64,000 bases of DNA from Flavobacterium frigoris PS1 (GCF_000252125.1 NZ_AHKF01000018.1:124001-188000), one strand, 5' to 3'; counted from the stretch's first letter, positions 8,879 to 19,700 are shown. Notes: generated from the sequence alone by a model not told the origin. Translations and numbers: made by a program.

Positions 8879-8916
8879 TTTGATACAATTTATGTTTTTG
8901 ATAAACGAGAGTGAGG

Positions 8917-9921
8917 TTATCTTCTGCCTCCTCCTGATGATGATCTACCGCCGCCACCTCCTGATGAAGATCTTCCGCTCTCGGAAGAATTGCTTGATCT
9001 TGAAGGAGAATAGCTGTCATTGCTTGATCTAGAAGGGGAATAGTTGTCGTTTCGGCTACTATTTGAATTTGTTTGTCTACTAGTGTTTGTATTCGCTCTT
9101 CGTGTAGGGGTGCTGTAAGATTGATTTTGTGATTGGCTTCTTCTGGTAAAAGTTGGGCTAGTTCTTGATGTGCTACTGCTGTTGGTAGAGTTTCTTCTAT
9201 TGTCAAAACTGTTCGTATTCCTATTGGTGCTCGTTCTGTTTTGAGAGGAGTTTCTTGAACTGTAGTTTCTGTTTGTGTTTACAGAATTCGAATAAGAGGA
9301 AGAGGAACCTCTTCTACTTGGGTTGGATGAATAATTACGATTGTTATAATTATAGCCGTAATTAGAATACCCATAGTACGGGTTATTCCAGCCATAATTA
9401 GAAAAACCGTATCCATAATATGGATATCCCCAGCCGAAGTTTGAATATCCATATCCATAATTGGGATATCCCCAGCCATAGTTAGAATAACCCCATCCGA
9501 AAGAAGAGTAGCCTAATCCAAAAGGCGAGTATCCTAATCCATATCCAAAATTGAATCCCCAATTGTTAGGGTATATTGTAATGTCTGTTTTAGAATAGTT
9601 ATTTCCCCAGTCGGCATAATTCGAATTTGTTTGTTGTAAACTGTCGTTTATAGCGTCGTAGTCGTTATAATCGTCAATATTTGTGAAGATTTCGGTTGAT
9701 TGGTTGTCGTCTTGCAACGAGCCGAAATAATCTTTGTAGTGATTGTTTTTGTCGGCCTGTGGTACATTTTCTACATTGCTAATGTCTGAGTTTCCATAGA
9801 TTCCGTCATTATCATAATAGGATCTGTTTTGATAGGATCCGCAGGACGCCATCAAAAAGCTCAAGAATCCAATTATAGGGATAAATGAAGTTTTTTTTGA
9901 TGAAAAAATATAAGTTTTCAT
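8917..9921 (-). CDS. Low-complexity Tyr/Gly- and Ser/Arg/Asn-rich lipoprotein
   Basis: This is a 334-residue lipoprotein with a signal ending in the lipobox FLMASC (Cys27). After an acidic, Asn/Asp-rich section (28-115) comes a region of imperfect GWGYSNYGWGYPNYGYG-type repeats (about 118-195). Next is a long Ser/Asn/Arg/Thr-rich section, then a C-terminal GRSSSGGGGGR tail. No folded domain is recognised. It is probably exposed at the outer membrane, with an aromatic-glycine adhesive-like middle and a basic, disordered end. The gene lies between proS (divergent) and the OmpP1-type gene, an arrangement I recall from other flavobacteria. The low complexity also opens long spurious frames on the same strand, which are not annotated. 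Confidence 0.8.
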   Translation of the reverse strand: MKTYIFSSKKTSFIPIIGFLSFLMASCGSYQNRSYYDNDGIYGNSDISNVENVPQADKNNHYKDYFGSLQDDNQSTEIFTNIDDYNDYDAINDSLQQTNSNYADWGNNYSKTDITIYPNNWGFNFGYGLGYSPFGLGYSSFGWGYSNYGWGYPNYGYGYSNFGWGYPYYGYGFSNYGWNNPYYGYSNYGYNYNNRNYSSNPSRRGSSSSYSNSVNTNRNYSSRNSSQNRTSTNRNTNSFDNRRNSTNSSSTSRTSPTFTRRSQSQNQSYSTPTRRANTNTSRQTNSNSSRNDNYSPSRSSNDSYSPSRSSNSSESGRSSSGGGGGRSSSGGGRR

Positions 9922-9938
9922 ATCTGTAAGGTTTTTTA

Positions 9939-9969
9939 TTGTTGCACACTACAAAAATAGTTAGTTTTG
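9939..9969 (+). promoter_or_regulatory. Promoter of proS
   Basis: A TTG at 9939-9941 is followed after 20 bases by TAGTTTTG at 9962-9969, a full match to the Bacteroidota primary-sigma consensus TTG-N19/20-TAnnTTTG. It is 53 bases upstream of the proS ATG. Confidence 0.7.
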
Positions 9970-10022
9970 TCGAACTATTTAGTTAAATAAAATAATGCAA
10001 AATTTGTGCCAAACTATTCAAT

Positions 10023-11501
10023 ATGAGTAAGAACCTTACTACAAGATCAGAAGATTATTCAAAATGGTATAATGAACTGGTTGTTAAAGCTGATTTAGCT
10101 GAAAATTCAGGAGTTAGAGGCTGTATGGTTATCAAGCCTTACGGTTACGCCATTTGGGAAAAAATGCAAGCGGAGTTAGATCGAAAGTTTAAAGAAACAG
10201 GGCATGAAAACGCCTATTTTCCTTTATTCGTTCCTAAAAGCATGTTTGAGGCCGAAGAAAAGAATGCGGAAGGATTCGCTAAAGAATGTGCCATCGTGAC
10301 ACATTACAGACTGAAAAATGATCCGGATAAACCCGGAAAATTAATGGTGGACCCAAATGCAAAACTAGAGGAGGAGCTTATTGTGCGTCCTACTAGTGAA
10401 GCGATTATTTGGTCTACATATAAAGGATGGGTTCAATCTTACAGGGATTTACCTTTGTTAATCAACCAATGGGCGAATGTAGTTCGTTGGGAAATGAGAA
10501 CGCGTTTGTTCTTGAGAACTGCAGAGTTTTTATGGCAAGAAGGTCATACTGCACATGCAACTAAGGATGAGGCTATAGAGGAATCTGAAAAAATGATGAA
10601 CGTATATGCTGATTTTGCAGAAAACTTCATGGCTATTCCAGTGGTTAAAGGCATAAAAACAGAGACGGAACGATTTGCGGGTGCTGAAGAGACGTATTGT
10701 ATTGAAGCATTAATGCAAGACGGTAAAGCGCTTCAGGCGGGAACGTCCCATTTTTTAGGTCAGAATTTCGCAAAGGCATTCGACGTTAAATTTGCTAATG
10801 CCGAAGGAAAGCAAGAATATGTTTGGGGAACCTCATGGGGTGTCTCTACGCGATTAATGGGAGCGCTGGTAATGACGCATTCAGATGATAAAGGGTTGGT
10901 TTTACCACCTAATTTAGCTCCTATACAAGTCGTTATAGTTCCAATTTACAAAACAGATGAGCAGTTAGGTGAAATTACAGCTGAAGTAAATGTATTAATA
11001 GAGGCATTAAAAAAATTGAATGTTTCTGTTAAGTACGATAGCAGAACAACTCAAAAGCCAGGATTTAAATTTGCTGAATGGGAATTAAAAGGAGTTCCTG
11101 TGCGAATTGCTGTTGGACCTAAAGATTTAGAAAATGGAACTTTTGAAGTCGCTAGAAGGGATACTTTGACAAAGGAAGTGAAACCCAAAGAAGGAATGGC
11201 AACTTATATTAGCGATTTATTAGTTCAGATTCAAGAAGATTTGTTCAACAGGGCTTTAAATTATAGAGACAGCCATATTACTGAAGTTAATAATTTTGAG
11301 GAATTTAAAGCTGTTTTAAATGACAAAGGAGGTTTTGTATCAGCACATTGGGACGGAACTGCAGCCACTGAGGAGAAGATAAAGGACCTAACGAAGGCTA
11401 CTATTAGATGTATTCCATTAGATAGGCTAGAAGAGGCTGGAAGCTGTGTGTTTACTGGGGCTGAGTCTAAAGGAAGGGTGTTGTTTGCTAAGGCATATTA
11501 A
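10023..11501 (+). CDS. proS: Prolyl-tRNA synthetase, archaeal/eukaryal (type 3) form
   Basis: This 492-residue class II synthetase charges tRNA-Pro with proline. Its length, with no insertion (editing) domain between motifs 2 and 3, and signatures such as '[29 protein letters not shown]', '[24 protein letters not shown]' and '[27 protein letters not shown]' mark the archaeal/eukaryal-like type rather than the longer E. coli type. A C-terminal anticodon-binding domain and the extra ProRS C-terminal domain ending 'AKAY' follow. It has a well-formed promoter at 9939-9969. Type 3 ProRS is usual in Bacteroidota. Confidence 0.95.
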   Translation: MSKNLTTRSEDYSKWYNELVVKADLAENSGVRGCMVIKPYGYAIWEKMQAELDRKFKETGHENAYFPLFVPKSMFEAEEKNAEGFAKECAIVTHYRLKNDPDKPGKLMVDPNAKLEEELIVRPTSEAIIWSTYKGWVQSYRDLPLLINQWANVVRWEMRTRLFLRTAEFLWQEGHTAHATKDEAIEESEKMMNVYADFAENFMAIPVVKGIKTETERFAGAEETYCIEALMQDGKALQAGTSHFLGQNFAKAFDVKFANAEGKQEYVWGTSWGVSTRLMGALVMTHSDDKGLVLPPNLAPIQVVIVPIYKTDEQLGEITAEVNVLIEALKKLNVSVKYDSRTTQKPGFKFAEWELKGVPVRIAVGPKDLENGTFEVARRDTLTKEVKPKEGMATYISDLLVQIQEDLFNRALNYRDSHITEVNNFEEFKAVLNDKGGFVSAHWDGTAATEEKIKDLTKATIRCIPLDRLEEAGSCVFTGAESKGRVLFAKAY

Positions 11502-11529
11502 AAAAAAATAAATTTTTTCGCATCTACTA

Positions 11530-11559
11530 TTGTGCGTTTCAAAAATAGTTGTATTTTTG
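11530..11559 (+). promoter_or_regulatory. Promoter of the tRNA-Glu/rpsT cluster
   Basis: A TTG at 11530-11532, a 19-base spacer and TATTTTTG at 11552-11559 match the Bacteroidota consensus exactly. They lie 20 bases before the first tRNA, so this probably drives the three tRNAs and perhaps rpsT. Confidence 0.75.
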
Positions 11560-11579
11560 CATCCGCATTAGAGAAGCAG

Positions 11580-11651
11580 GGCCCGTTCGTCTATCGGTTA
11601 GGACGCATGGTTTTCATCCATGTAAGAGCGGTTCGATTCCGCTACGGGCTA
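11580..11651 (+). tRNA. tRNA-Glu (TTC), copy 1
   Basis: The 72-base cloverleaf has acceptor GGCCCGT paired with ACGGGCT, an anticodon stem CATGG/CCATG with loop TTTTCAT (anticodon TTC, A37), and T arm AGCGG-TTCGATT-CCGCT. The discriminator is A. CCA is not encoded. It is identical to copy 2. Confidence 0.93.
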
Positions 11652-11698
11652 CTATTTTTTTTGCATGTTAAAGTTATCCTGAACTCAGAGGGAAAAAT

Positions 11699-11770
11699 GG
11701 CCCGTTCGTCTATCGGTTAGGACGCATGGTTTTCATCCATGTAAGAGCGGTTCGATTCCGCTACGGGCTA
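11699..11770 (+). tRNA. tRNA-Glu (TTC), copy 2
   Basis: This is identical over all 72 bases to the first tRNA-Glu, which lies 47 bases upstream. The spacer sequences differ, so only the tRNA itself is duplicated or kept identical by gene conversion. Confidence 0.93.
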
Positions 11771-11816
11771 CAAATTAATCTAAGATTTAGATTAATAACT
11801 AACTTAGAAGGATAAT

Positions 11817-11888
11817 GGTCCGTTCGTCTAGGGGTTAGGACGCCAAGATTTCGTCTTGGTAACAGGGGTTCGATTCCCTTACGGACTA
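11817..11888 (+). tRNA. tRNA-Glu (TTC), divergent third copy
   Basis: The acceptor GGTCCGT pairs with ACGGACT. The anticodon stem CCAAG/CTTGG encloses the loop ATTTCGT, giving anticodon TTC (Glu). It differs from copies 1 and 2 in the acceptor, the anticodon stem and loop, the variable region and the T stem (AGGGG/CCCTT, with one G-T pair). The base 3' of the anticodon is G instead of the A found in copies 1 and 2. The D and T arms closely follow the usual tRNA-Glu form. Confidence 0.85.
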
Positions 11889-11924
11889 CAAAAAAAGAAT
11901 AGTAAAAGATAAAAACATAATAAA

Positions 11925-12176
11925 ATGGCAAATCATAAATCAGCTCTAAAAAGAATTAGAAGTAACGAAAAGAGAAGAGTATTAAATAGATATCAACATA
12001 AAACTACTCGTAATGCTATAAAAGCATTGAGAATAGCAACTGATAAAGTAGATGCTACATCTAAATTGTCAAATGTAATATCTATGATTGATAAGTTAGC
12101 TAAAAAGAATATCATTCATGATAACAAAGCATCTAATTTAAAATCTAAATTAACGAAATTTGTTTCTAAATTGTAA
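11925..12176 (+). CDS. rpsT: 30S ribosomal protein S20
   Basis: This 83-residue basic protein begins 'MANHKSALKRIRSNEKRRVLNRY', the conserved S20 N-terminus, and is helical and lysine-rich throughout. It binds 16S rRNA in the small subunit body. It begins 36 bases after the third tRNA-Glu and has no promoter of its own that I can see, so it is probably co-transcribed with the tRNAs. A terminator hairpin follows 24 bases after the stop. Confidence 0.95.
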   Translation: MANHKSALKRIRSNEKRRVLNRYQHKTTRNAIKALRIATDKVDATSKLSNVISMIDKLAKKNIIHDNKASNLKSKLTKFVSKL

Positions 12177-12200
12177 TATTTACATTTTATTGATTCTATA

Positions 12201-12230
12201 AAAAAAAGCTCCTTTTAAGGGGCTTTTTTT
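12201..12230 (+). terminator. Terminator after rpsT
   Basis: An A-run, GCTCCTT, a short loop, AAGGGGC and seven T form a stem of up to 14 bp with one G-T pair. It is a typical intrinsic terminator. Confidence 0.85.
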
Positions 12231-12364
12231 ATGTTTTGTAGTATTTTCTAAATGTCTTAAAGCGCTAGTCTGCTCTGACTCTTATATCGGTAGATAGAAT
12301 GTGTTTTAGGTAGTGTTGTATTTTTGAAAAAGAATCTGGTCGTCCCTCTTTTAGATTAAGCCTC

Positions 12365-12778
12365 TTAGGGCTGTATTTTAGCAGTTAGATAATCAAGCAT
12401 TGATAGCGTGATAGGTTTTGATAAAAAATCAATGACCATTGGGTATTTTTTAGCTTTTTCTAAATCTTCTGGGTCTATTGTTGAGGAAAGGATAACTACT
12501 TTTATGGTACTAAAATCAGAATATTCGGAACTGTTAAAGCAATCCAAGAATTCCCAGCCACCCATTACTGGCATGTTTAAGTCTAGAAAAATTAACTGAG
12601 GCAGTTTATGACCACTGTTATCTATATCTGAATTTTTGATTGCGTCAAAGTAGTCAAGTGCTTTTTCTCCGTTTTGCGCCGTTATTATCTCATTTGAAAA
12701 CAAAGTCTTGCTAATTACTTTTTTGCACAGCATGAGCGTTATGGGATCGTCATCGACGCATAAAATTAGGTCTAACAT
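12365..12778 (-). CDS. Single-domain response regulator
   Basis: This 137-residue stand-alone receiver domain has the acidic pocket D9-D10-D11, phospho-acceptor D66 in 'IFLDLNMPVMGGWEF', a switch Ser/Thr near 98-100 and the conserved K121 ('LSKP'). There is no output domain, so it must act by binding a partner or relaying phosphate. It begins four bases after the stop of the histidine kinase gene, so the two form an operon and almost surely a cognate pair. A second, similar pair is found at 25516-27736. Confidence 0.9.
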   Translation of the reverse strand: MLDLILCVDDDPITLMLCKKVISKTLFSNEIITAQNGEKALDYFDAIKNSDIDNSGHKLPQLIFLDLNMPVMGGWEFLDCFNSSEYSDFSTIKVVILSSTIDPEDLEKAKKYPMVIDFLSKPITLSMLDYLTAKIQP

Positions 12779-12782
12779 TTTT

Positions 12783-14495
12783 TTATTTGTTTTTGAATAT
12801 TAAAGTGAATGTGGTCCCTTTGTTGACTGCGCTTTCAATGTTGATGCTTCCGCCCATAGCTTCTACTTGCGATTTCACTAGATATAGGCCTAGTCCTTTG
12901 CTGTCCGGGTAATCGTGAAACCTTTGGTAAAGCCCGAAAACTTTATCCCGATTTCTTTCTAAGTCAATTCCGATACCGTTGTCTTTAAAAACGAGTGTTA
13001 TGGAATCGTTAAGTTGGCTGGCGGCAATTGTTATTTTTAGAGTTCGACTTTCTTCTCTGTATTTTATAGAGTTTGTCATAAGGTTTAAAAGTATGCTTTC
13101 AATGTAGGTCTTGTTTATGTTTAGGACAGAAACTTTTTCAAAATCAATTTTTAAGATTGGTTTGCAAGCTTCTATTTGAAACGAAAGTTGGCTGAAAACA
13201 TTTTCGAAAACCTCTTTAAGTGACAGCGCTTCCTTTTGGATGGAAGGGTTGTCTTTGATTATCATCACTTTTGTTAGGTCGTTGACAGTGTCGTTTAATA
13301 AATGAGTTGATTTATTGAAGCCAAACATAATTTCTTTTAACTCAGGATCTTCTATATCGATATCTTCAATCAGGTTTAAAAGACCTGTTAAATTAGATAT
13401 TGGGGCTCTGAGGTTGTGTGAAGTGATGTAAGAAAATTCTTTTAGGTCTTTATTGTTTTTGGTTAGTTCCCTAATCAGTTGTTCTTTTTCTTTTTCTTGT
13501 TTTTTCTCGTCAGATACATCACGTTGTATGGAAACCCAATGAGATAGCTCATTCTCTGAATTATAAATAGGAATCATGGAGAATCGCAGCCAGAACTCTT
13601 CTTTATTTTTTTTATAACTGATCATTTCTATCAGGCTCTCTTCTCTATCTTTTATGGCGTCAACTATTTTTTTGATTCCATTGATGTCTGAATTTGGGCC
13701 TTTTAGAATATCGGGAGATTTTCCTATAATCTCATCGGATTCATAACCAGTCATTACTGAAAAAGCAGGGTTTACATAAACTATTTTCGGAAGTTTGTTT
13801 TCGTTGAAGTCTGCTTCGGTAATGATGATAGAATCTTTGGTTTGAATAATTACGGTTTCTAGTAATTTAAGACGTAATTCTTCCTCTTTTTGCTTGGTTA
13901 TATCCTGAATTGCTCCTATCATTCTAATGGCTTTTCCATTCTCGTCTTTCAAAAGAAAGCCTCTGTCTAACACGTACTTGTAAGAGTTGTCGGCACATTT
14001 AAATCGGTATTCATCTTGCCAGTTTTCAGTTTTTTGCTCGATGAAGGAGTATAATTTGATAGACATTTTAATGCTGTCTTCTGGGTGGATGTTGTCAAAC
14101 CACCATTTTGAGCTGTCTCCAACTTCGTCTTCATTATAGCCAAAAATAGCTTTTATTCCTTTATTCCAGTAGAGTTTGTCTTCTTGTATTTTCCAATCCC
14201 ATATAGTGTCACTGGTAGCTTTGGCAACAATATCATATTTATCATTGGATTCTTTTATTTCATTATTTGTTTTTAGCTGTTTCTCTATAACAGTCTTGTT
14301 TTGGTTTTCATTTTTGGATAAAATAAAACGATATATTATTGCAGTAAAAAGAATTAAGATGATATCTTTTAAAAAACTGTAAAGAGGGTAATTCGTTATT
14401 GAAGAGTGTTGTAAGGATATTTTATGAAAAATAATAGCCGCAAACAATGCTATAAGCATATATATGATGGTTATTTGATTTGGTTTGTTTTTCAT
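12783..14495 (-). CDS. Membrane PAS-PAS sensor histidine kinase
   Basis: This 570-residue kinase has two N-terminal membrane helices (about 8-24 and 40-58). Two PAS domains with PAC motifs follow (about 85-205 and 210-335; 'GYNEDEVGDSSKWWFDNIHPED' and 'NPAFSVMTGYESDEIIGKSP'), then a coiled coil (about 335-352). The HisKA phospho-acceptor is H360 in 'TSHNLRAPISN'. The ATPase domain has N475, D506 in 'DNGIGID' and the G2 box 'KGLGLYLV' (533-540). It senses through PAS and passes phosphate to the adjacent single-domain regulator (gap of four bases). The second PAS is of the LOV-like 'NPAF…GKSPDILKGP' type but lacks the NCRFLQ cysteine motif, so it should not bind flavin covalently. Confidence 0.9.
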   Translation of the reverse strand: MKNKPNQITIIYMLIALFAAIIFHKISLQHSSITNYPLYSFLKDIILILFTAIIYRFILSKNENQNKTVIEKQLKTNNEIKESNDKYDIVAKATSDTIWDWKIQEDKLYWNKGIKAIFGYNEDEVGDSSKWWFDNIHPEDSIKMSIKLYSFIEQKTENWQDEYRFKCADNSYKYVLDRGFLLKDENGKAIRMIGAIQDITKQKEEELRLKLLETVIIQTKDSIIITEADFNENKLPKIVYVNPAFSVMTGYESDEIIGKSPDILKGPNSDINGIKKIVDAIKDREESLIEMISYKKNKEEFWLRFSMIPIYNSENELSHWVSIQRDVSDEKKQEKEKEQLIRELTKNNKDLKEFSYITSHNLRAPISNLTGLLNLIEDIDIEDPELKEIMFGFNKSTHLLNDTVNDLTKVMIIKDNPSIQKEALSLKEVFENVFSQLSFQIEACKPILKIDFEKVSVLNINKTYIESILLNLMTNSIKYREESRTLKITIAASQLNDSITLVFKDNGIGIDLERNRDKVFGLYQRFHDYPDSKGLGLYLVKSQVEAMGGSINIESAVNKGTTFTLIFKNK

Positions 14496-14637
14496 TACTC
14501 AAATGTAATTAAATATTGTTAATTAAATAGTAGTCTTTGAAACTTATTTTGTAGGTATATATTAAGTGTTTTTGCTATCTAATAGATTAACAATATGTAA
14601 ACTATTACAGAAATATTTTTTATATCAAAATAAAGTG

Positions 14638-14645
14638 TACCTTTG
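14638..14645 (+). promoter_or_regulatory. -7 box for typA
   Basis: TACCTTTG matches TAnnTTTG, 19 bases before the typA ATG. No TTG is seen at the expected -33 distance. Confidence 0.5.
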
Positions 14646-14664
14646 CAGCCATTAAAAATCACAG

Positions 14665-16461
14665 ATGGAATCTATTAGAAACATTGCAATTATTGCCCAC
14701 GTCGATCACGGTAAAACAACTTTGGTTGATAAAATTATGTATCACTGTCAATTATTTCGTGACAACGAAAACACAGGTGATCTAATCCTTGATAACAACG
14801 ACTTAGAGCGCGAAAGAGGTATTACCATTACTTCTAAGAATGTTTCTGTCCAGTATAAAGGAACAAAAATCAACATTATTGACACTCCTGGTCACGCCGA
14901 TTTCGGTGGAGAGGTAGAGCGTGTATTAAATATGGCTGATGGAGTTTGTTTACTTGTGGATGCATTTGAAGGGCCTATGCCACAAACGCGTTTTGTATTA
15001 CAAAAAGCATTAGACCTTGGTTTGAAACCATGCGTTGTTATAAATAAAGTTGATAAAGAAAACTGTACTCCTGAAGAAGTTCATGAAAAGGTTTTTGACC
15101 TTATGTTTGAATTAGGAGCTACTGAAGAACAATTGGATTTCCCAACTGTTTACGGTTCAGCTAAAAATAACTGGATGTCTGACCATTGGGAAAACGTAAC
15201 TGATAATGTTGAAGCATTATTGGATATGGTTATCGCTAATGTACCTGCTCCTAAAGTATCTGAAGGAACTCCTCAAATGTTGATTACGTCATTAGACTTT
15301 TCGGCTTTTACAGGTCGTATCGCTATTGGTCGTCTTGAAAGAGGTGTTTTGAAAGAAGGAATGCAAATTTCTTTATGTAAAAGAGATGGTGTAATTGTTA
15401 AATCACGTATTAAAGAATTACATACTTTTGAAGGATTAGGTCGTAAAAAAGTTCAAGAAGTAATCGCTGGAGATATCTGTGCGATTGTAGGAGTTGAAGG
15501 TTTTGAAATTGGAGATACAATTGCTGATTTTGAAAACCCAGAAGCGTTACAAACAATTACTATCGATGAGCCTACTATGAGTATGTTGTTTACAATTAAT
15601 GACTCTCCTTTCTTTGGTAAAGAGGGTAAATTTGTAACTTCTAGACATATTAGAGACCGTTTGACAAAAGAATTAGAGAAAAACTTAGCAATGAAATTGG
15701 GTGAGACTGATTCAGCTGATAAGTTTATGGTTTTTGGTCGTGGTGTACTTCACTTATCTGTTCTTATTGAAACAATGAGAAGAGAAGGTTATGAGTTACA
15801 AATAGGTCAACCACAAGTTATTATCAAAGAAATTGATGGTAAAAAATGTGAGCCAATTGAGGAGTTAACTATTGATTTACCTGAAAATCTTTCTGGTAGA
15901 GCTGTAGAGTTTGTTTCTATCCGTAAAGGAGAAATGTTGAGCATGGAAGGTAAAGGAGAACGTATGATTGTAAAATTCAATATTCCATCTCGTGGAATTA
16001 TCGGATTGCGTAATCAATTGTTGACTGCTACTGCTGGTGAAGCTATCATGTCACACCGTTACATCGGGTATGAGCCTTTCAAAGGAGCAATTCCTGGTCG
16101 TAACAATGGTTCATTGATCTCTATGGAAAATGGTAAAGCAATTCCTTATTCTATCGATAAATTGCAAGATCGTGGTAAATTCTTCGTTAATCCTAATGAT
16201 GAAATTTATGAAGGTCAAGTAATTGGAGAAAACTCTCGTAGCGATGATATGAGCGTAAACGTAACTAAGGCTAAGAAACAGTCTAACGTACGTTCTTCTG
16301 GAAATGATGAAAAAGCAAGAATTATTCCTCCAATTATTTTCTCTTTAGAGGAAGCTTTAGAATACATTCAAAAAGATGAATATGTTGAGGTAACTCCAAA
16401 ATCTATTCGATTGAGAAAAATTTATTTGACAGAAACTGATAGAAAAAGATTTAAAATCTAA
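14665..16461 (+). CDS. typA: Translational GTPase TypA/BipA
   Basis: This 598-residue ribosome-associated GTPase has a P-loop 'AHVDHGKT' (11-18), a G3 'DTPGHADF' starting at residue 73, and a G4 'NKVD' near residue 127. Domain II, the two EF-G-like domains and the TypA-specific C-terminal domain (ending '[15 protein letters not shown]') follow. It helps 50S assembly and stress adaptation in the cytoplasm. Codon use is strongly biased to common codons, as for highly expressed genes. It is monocistronic between its own -7 box and a strong terminator. Confidence 0.96.
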   Translation: MESIRNIAIIAHVDHGKTTLVDKIMYHCQLFRDNENTGDLILDNNDLERERGITITSKNVSVQYKGTKINIIDTPGHADFGGEVERVLNMADGVCLLVDAFEGPMPQTRFVLQKALDLGLKPCVVINKVDKENCTPEEVHEKVFDLMFELGATEEQLDFPTVYGSAKNNWMSDHWENVTDNVEALLDMVIANVPAPKVSEGTPQMLITSLDFSAFTGRIAIGRLERGVLKEGMQISLCKRDGVIVKSRIKELHTFEGLGRKKVQEVIAGDICAIVGVEGFEIGDTIADFENPEALQTITIDEPTMSMLFTINDSPFFGKEGKFVTSRHIRDRLTKELEKNLAMKLGETDSADKFMVFGRGVLHLSVLIETMRREGYELQIGQPQVIIKEIDGKKCEPIEELTIDLPENLSGRAVEFVSIRKGEMLSMEGKGERMIVKFNIPSRGIIGLRNQLLTATAGEAIMSHRYIGYEPFKGAIPGRNNGSLISMENGKAIPYSIDKLQDRGKFFVNPNDEIYEGQVIGENSRSDDMSVNVTKAKKQSNVRSSGNDEKARIIPPIIFSLEEALEYIQKDEYVEVTPKSIRLRKIYLTETDRKRFKI

Positions 16462-16476
16462 TTTTATTTATATAGT

Positions 16477-16506
16477 AAAAAAGCCATTCGAAAGAATGGC
16501 TTTTTT
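16477..16506. terminator. Terminator after typA, bidirectional
   Basis: A 13-bp stem (16477-16489 with 16494-16506) around a GAAA tetraloop has T runs on both strands. It can also end the long minus-strand surface-protein transcript. Two weaker palindromes without T runs follow at 16517-16537 and 16637-16655. Confidence 0.88.
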
Positions 16507-16756
16507 TATGCGTTGTTTCCAAATTTATTTTGGAAATAGATGTGATAATTAGTGATGTACAGTTTTAATAGCTTAAAATAACTGATTCGGATTACACTTT
16601 GGATTAAAATCGAATAGCGTTCACTATCAGGCGTCTCCGTTTTATATTAAAACGGTTTAGTTTACTTTGCTACAAATATTGACAATTTTATGGAGATAAT
16701 GTCTATATATAGATATTGATTCGAAACTTTGACTTTAGATTAAGATAGTGCTTTTG

Positions 16757-19700
16757 TTACCTTTTCAACGTAAAATGTCCTTTTGCTTCTCTGCCATCTT
16801 CTAATTTTACCGTATACCAATAATCATCAGAAGGTAAAGGTTGGCCGTTGAAAGTTCCATCCCAGCCGACACTATCAGTTTTTATTTTCGTTATTAACTT
16901 GCCGTAACGATCATATATGAATATAATAGAATTTGTGTTGAAATTAGCATTCACTCCTTTCACATTCCAGTAATCATTATATCCGTCACTGTTTGGAGTA
17001 AAATACTTTGGAAGTCCAATTACAGCAATAGTCTGACTGATTGTACCACAACCATTTTTATCAATTATATAAACGTCGTGTGTACCAGCAGATACATTAT
17101 CAAAAAAATTAGAAACTTGAAAAGGACCGGTGGGTGCATCCAAGCTATATTGATATTTACCTTGTCCAGTTGTATTGACGGTAATTGTATTTGTTTCTGA
17201 AAGATCTATTATGGATATGGAACTGATATGTGCAATATCTGATGCGGTAACTTTTATAGTTCTGGTACGACTGCAACCAGCGATAGTTTTCACCTCTACT
17301 GAATAGGTGCCCATTTCGTTTACATCAAGTGAATAATTAGTGCTGCCAGTCAATATTTTATTGTCTTTTGTCCAAATATAGGTGTAGTTGCTGATTGGTG
17401 AGCCATCCTGGATTCCAGCATCTAGTTTTACAAAAAAGGTTGGAAGGTTAGAACAAACTAAGGTGTCATCACTATTGTTCTCATTAGAGCTTATGTTTGG
17501 TTTGGAATTTACAATAAGTTTAACATGAGGGCCAAGTCCATAACAGGAATTATCTAAGGTACTTGATACTCTTACCCATATATCTTGCTGATATGGTGAA
17601 GTGGTATTTCTATAGTTTGAAGTATTGATGATCTCGTTTAGTTGCGATAAAGCATCAGATTCATTTGAGTAATATTTTATTTCATATAATGTGCTTGGAG
17701 AGGGCAGCAATGCTTTGATCTCTGTTGTAGCACCATTAAAATCAAATGATGAAATGCCGTCGGTATCATCGTGTGTTGGGTCAATATAGTCATCGCAAAT
17801 TTCAATAGTTCGACGATAGGTTTTTTTGATTTGAGTAGTCGAAACAATCAGGTTTAGTTGAGATATACTAAAACAGCCATTTTCATTTTCTACGCGAGAC
17901 CATATTGTTCCGTTTGAACTTCTGTATGAAAGCGGGGTTTTTATCAGTAATGTATTGTCATTTGTAGTTGCACCGTCGAATGTGGTGAAATAAGTAAAGT
18001 TTTCAACCAAATGATTTGCAGAAATAAAACTGTTTTTTGTTGTTAAATTAAAGTTTGAAATACCGTCAGTGTCATCGTCGCATTGTACTAATGTGACCGG
18101 GGAAGCAATAGTTGGTAAAGCTAAAATACTAAGTGTTGTTGCACTCGATGTTAAACCACAGGAATTTCCAATTTTATGTAGAACAACTTGGTATCTATAT
18201 CCATTCATTGCACTAGTAACACGCGTAATAGTTAAAGTGTTTAATTGTGCTCCAGAATAAATAGCGTTATTAATTACATTTGACCATGATGTACCATTAG
18301 TAGCAACTTGCCATTGATAGGTGTTTCCGCCATTATCGACTATTTCAATTTTAGCATTTTCAAGCTCGCAAGTTGGTGCAACATTAGGTTGAGTTGTAAT
18401 TACAATGGGTGCTGCGGTAATATAATTTAGATTAGGAGTACTGTACGCCGTCCCGCTGGTAACAACACCATTTGTATTTATCACTATTGGATTATTACCA
18501 AGCAGCCCGTCATTATTAGCGTCTAAGAAGCCTGCCTCAATAACGTCATAACAAAGGTCGTTGTCGCTGTCAATTTCCCTGTAGTTTTTAATTCCATCAG
18601 CATCCGTGTCACGTACGATATAGTTTAAAGCTCCAGAATCGTTTGAAGTTTCTACTGATAACGATAGTCCGTTAGCAGCAAAAGTACTTTTTGCACCGTC
18701 TATAACGCCATCTTTATTAAGGTCAATAGCTGCACTTCCTGATTCAACTAAATCGTAGATTCCATCATTGTCACTGTCTAGGTCTAAATAATCGGGAACG
18801 CCACCAATTGACAGATCAAGATCAGTATCTATCGGGACAATACCGGTTCCGAAGGCATCACTTAATCCATCCTTATTCACATCAGCAGATGTATACGGAA
18901 TAAAGGTATTTCCTTGAGCCTCTATTGCATCTGGGATACCATCATTATCACTGTCAATATCGAGTTGATCAGAAATTCCGTCTTTATCGGAGTCTTTAGG
19001 TACACAAACGGCAAAAAACTTTAAAGAAGATTTATTTGAACTGTCGTCTGATAGGTTTTTATGGGTAAAACGTACTGTATTTGTCAGATAGGTTAAAAAT
19101 TTGAAAGTGCCGGATCCTGCTGGTAATGATGTTGTACTTTTTAATCTGAAACGTATTTCAAATGAAGAGAATTCAGTAATTCCACTTTCATAAATTCCAT
19201 CATAATTGGTGTCGATCAATAATTGGTCAGTTGGATTTAAAACTGTAATAGTTTTATCTACATCAGAACTTATAATATATTCGGCATCAGCATTCAAAAG
19301 ATTCGAGACATTAGCGGATGAAATGTATTCTATTCCTAAACTTATAGGCTTAGCGAATGACATTAGATAAGATACGTAATTCAGTTTTCCAGCGGTAACA
19401 TCTGAAACGAAACTTCCATCAGCACTTCCTGTAAAAGGAATGGTACTGATTGCAGTAGAATTAGAAAGTACTCCATTAAATGTATTTGAATAGTCGCCAA
19501 TTGAAACTGTTCCAAAATTTAGATTTGCTAGGCTAATATTTTGGTTCCCGAAAGATTCCGTGCAATTTGTAATTCCGTCATTATCATTGTCTATATCGAT
19601 ATTGTCATTTGCGGAGTCGTTATCAATGTTGGTTGGACAATTGCTCACAGGTATTTTATCAGAAAAGATGGGAATCGTACTTGGACAATTGCTAATACTT

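Noticed and set aside
8980..9060. CRISPR-like spaced repeats
   Set aside because: The repeats code for SPSRSSN units in frame and have no unique equal-length spacers or cas genes.
8811..9206. A 131-codon frame on the minus strand overlapping the low-complexity lipoprotein and the porin start
   Set aside because: It is a second reading of the Ser/Arg/Asn-rich repeat DNA, and its composition (Leu/Gln/His/Glu-rich) comes from the shifted repeat. The lipoprotein frame has a signal and lipobox, and this one has nothing.
9279..9479. A 66-codon frame in the Tyr/Gly repeat region
   Set aside because: It is a shifted reading of the GYSNYGWGY repeats, with no start context and no domain.
11532..11720. 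A 62-codon frame across the first two tRNAs
   Set aside because: It is covered by tRNA genes that fold well; the coding signal is chance.
16637..16655. Terminator for the 1508-residue surface protein gene
   Set aside because: The 7-bp palindrome has no T run on the minus strand; the hairpin at 16477-16506 is a better candidate.
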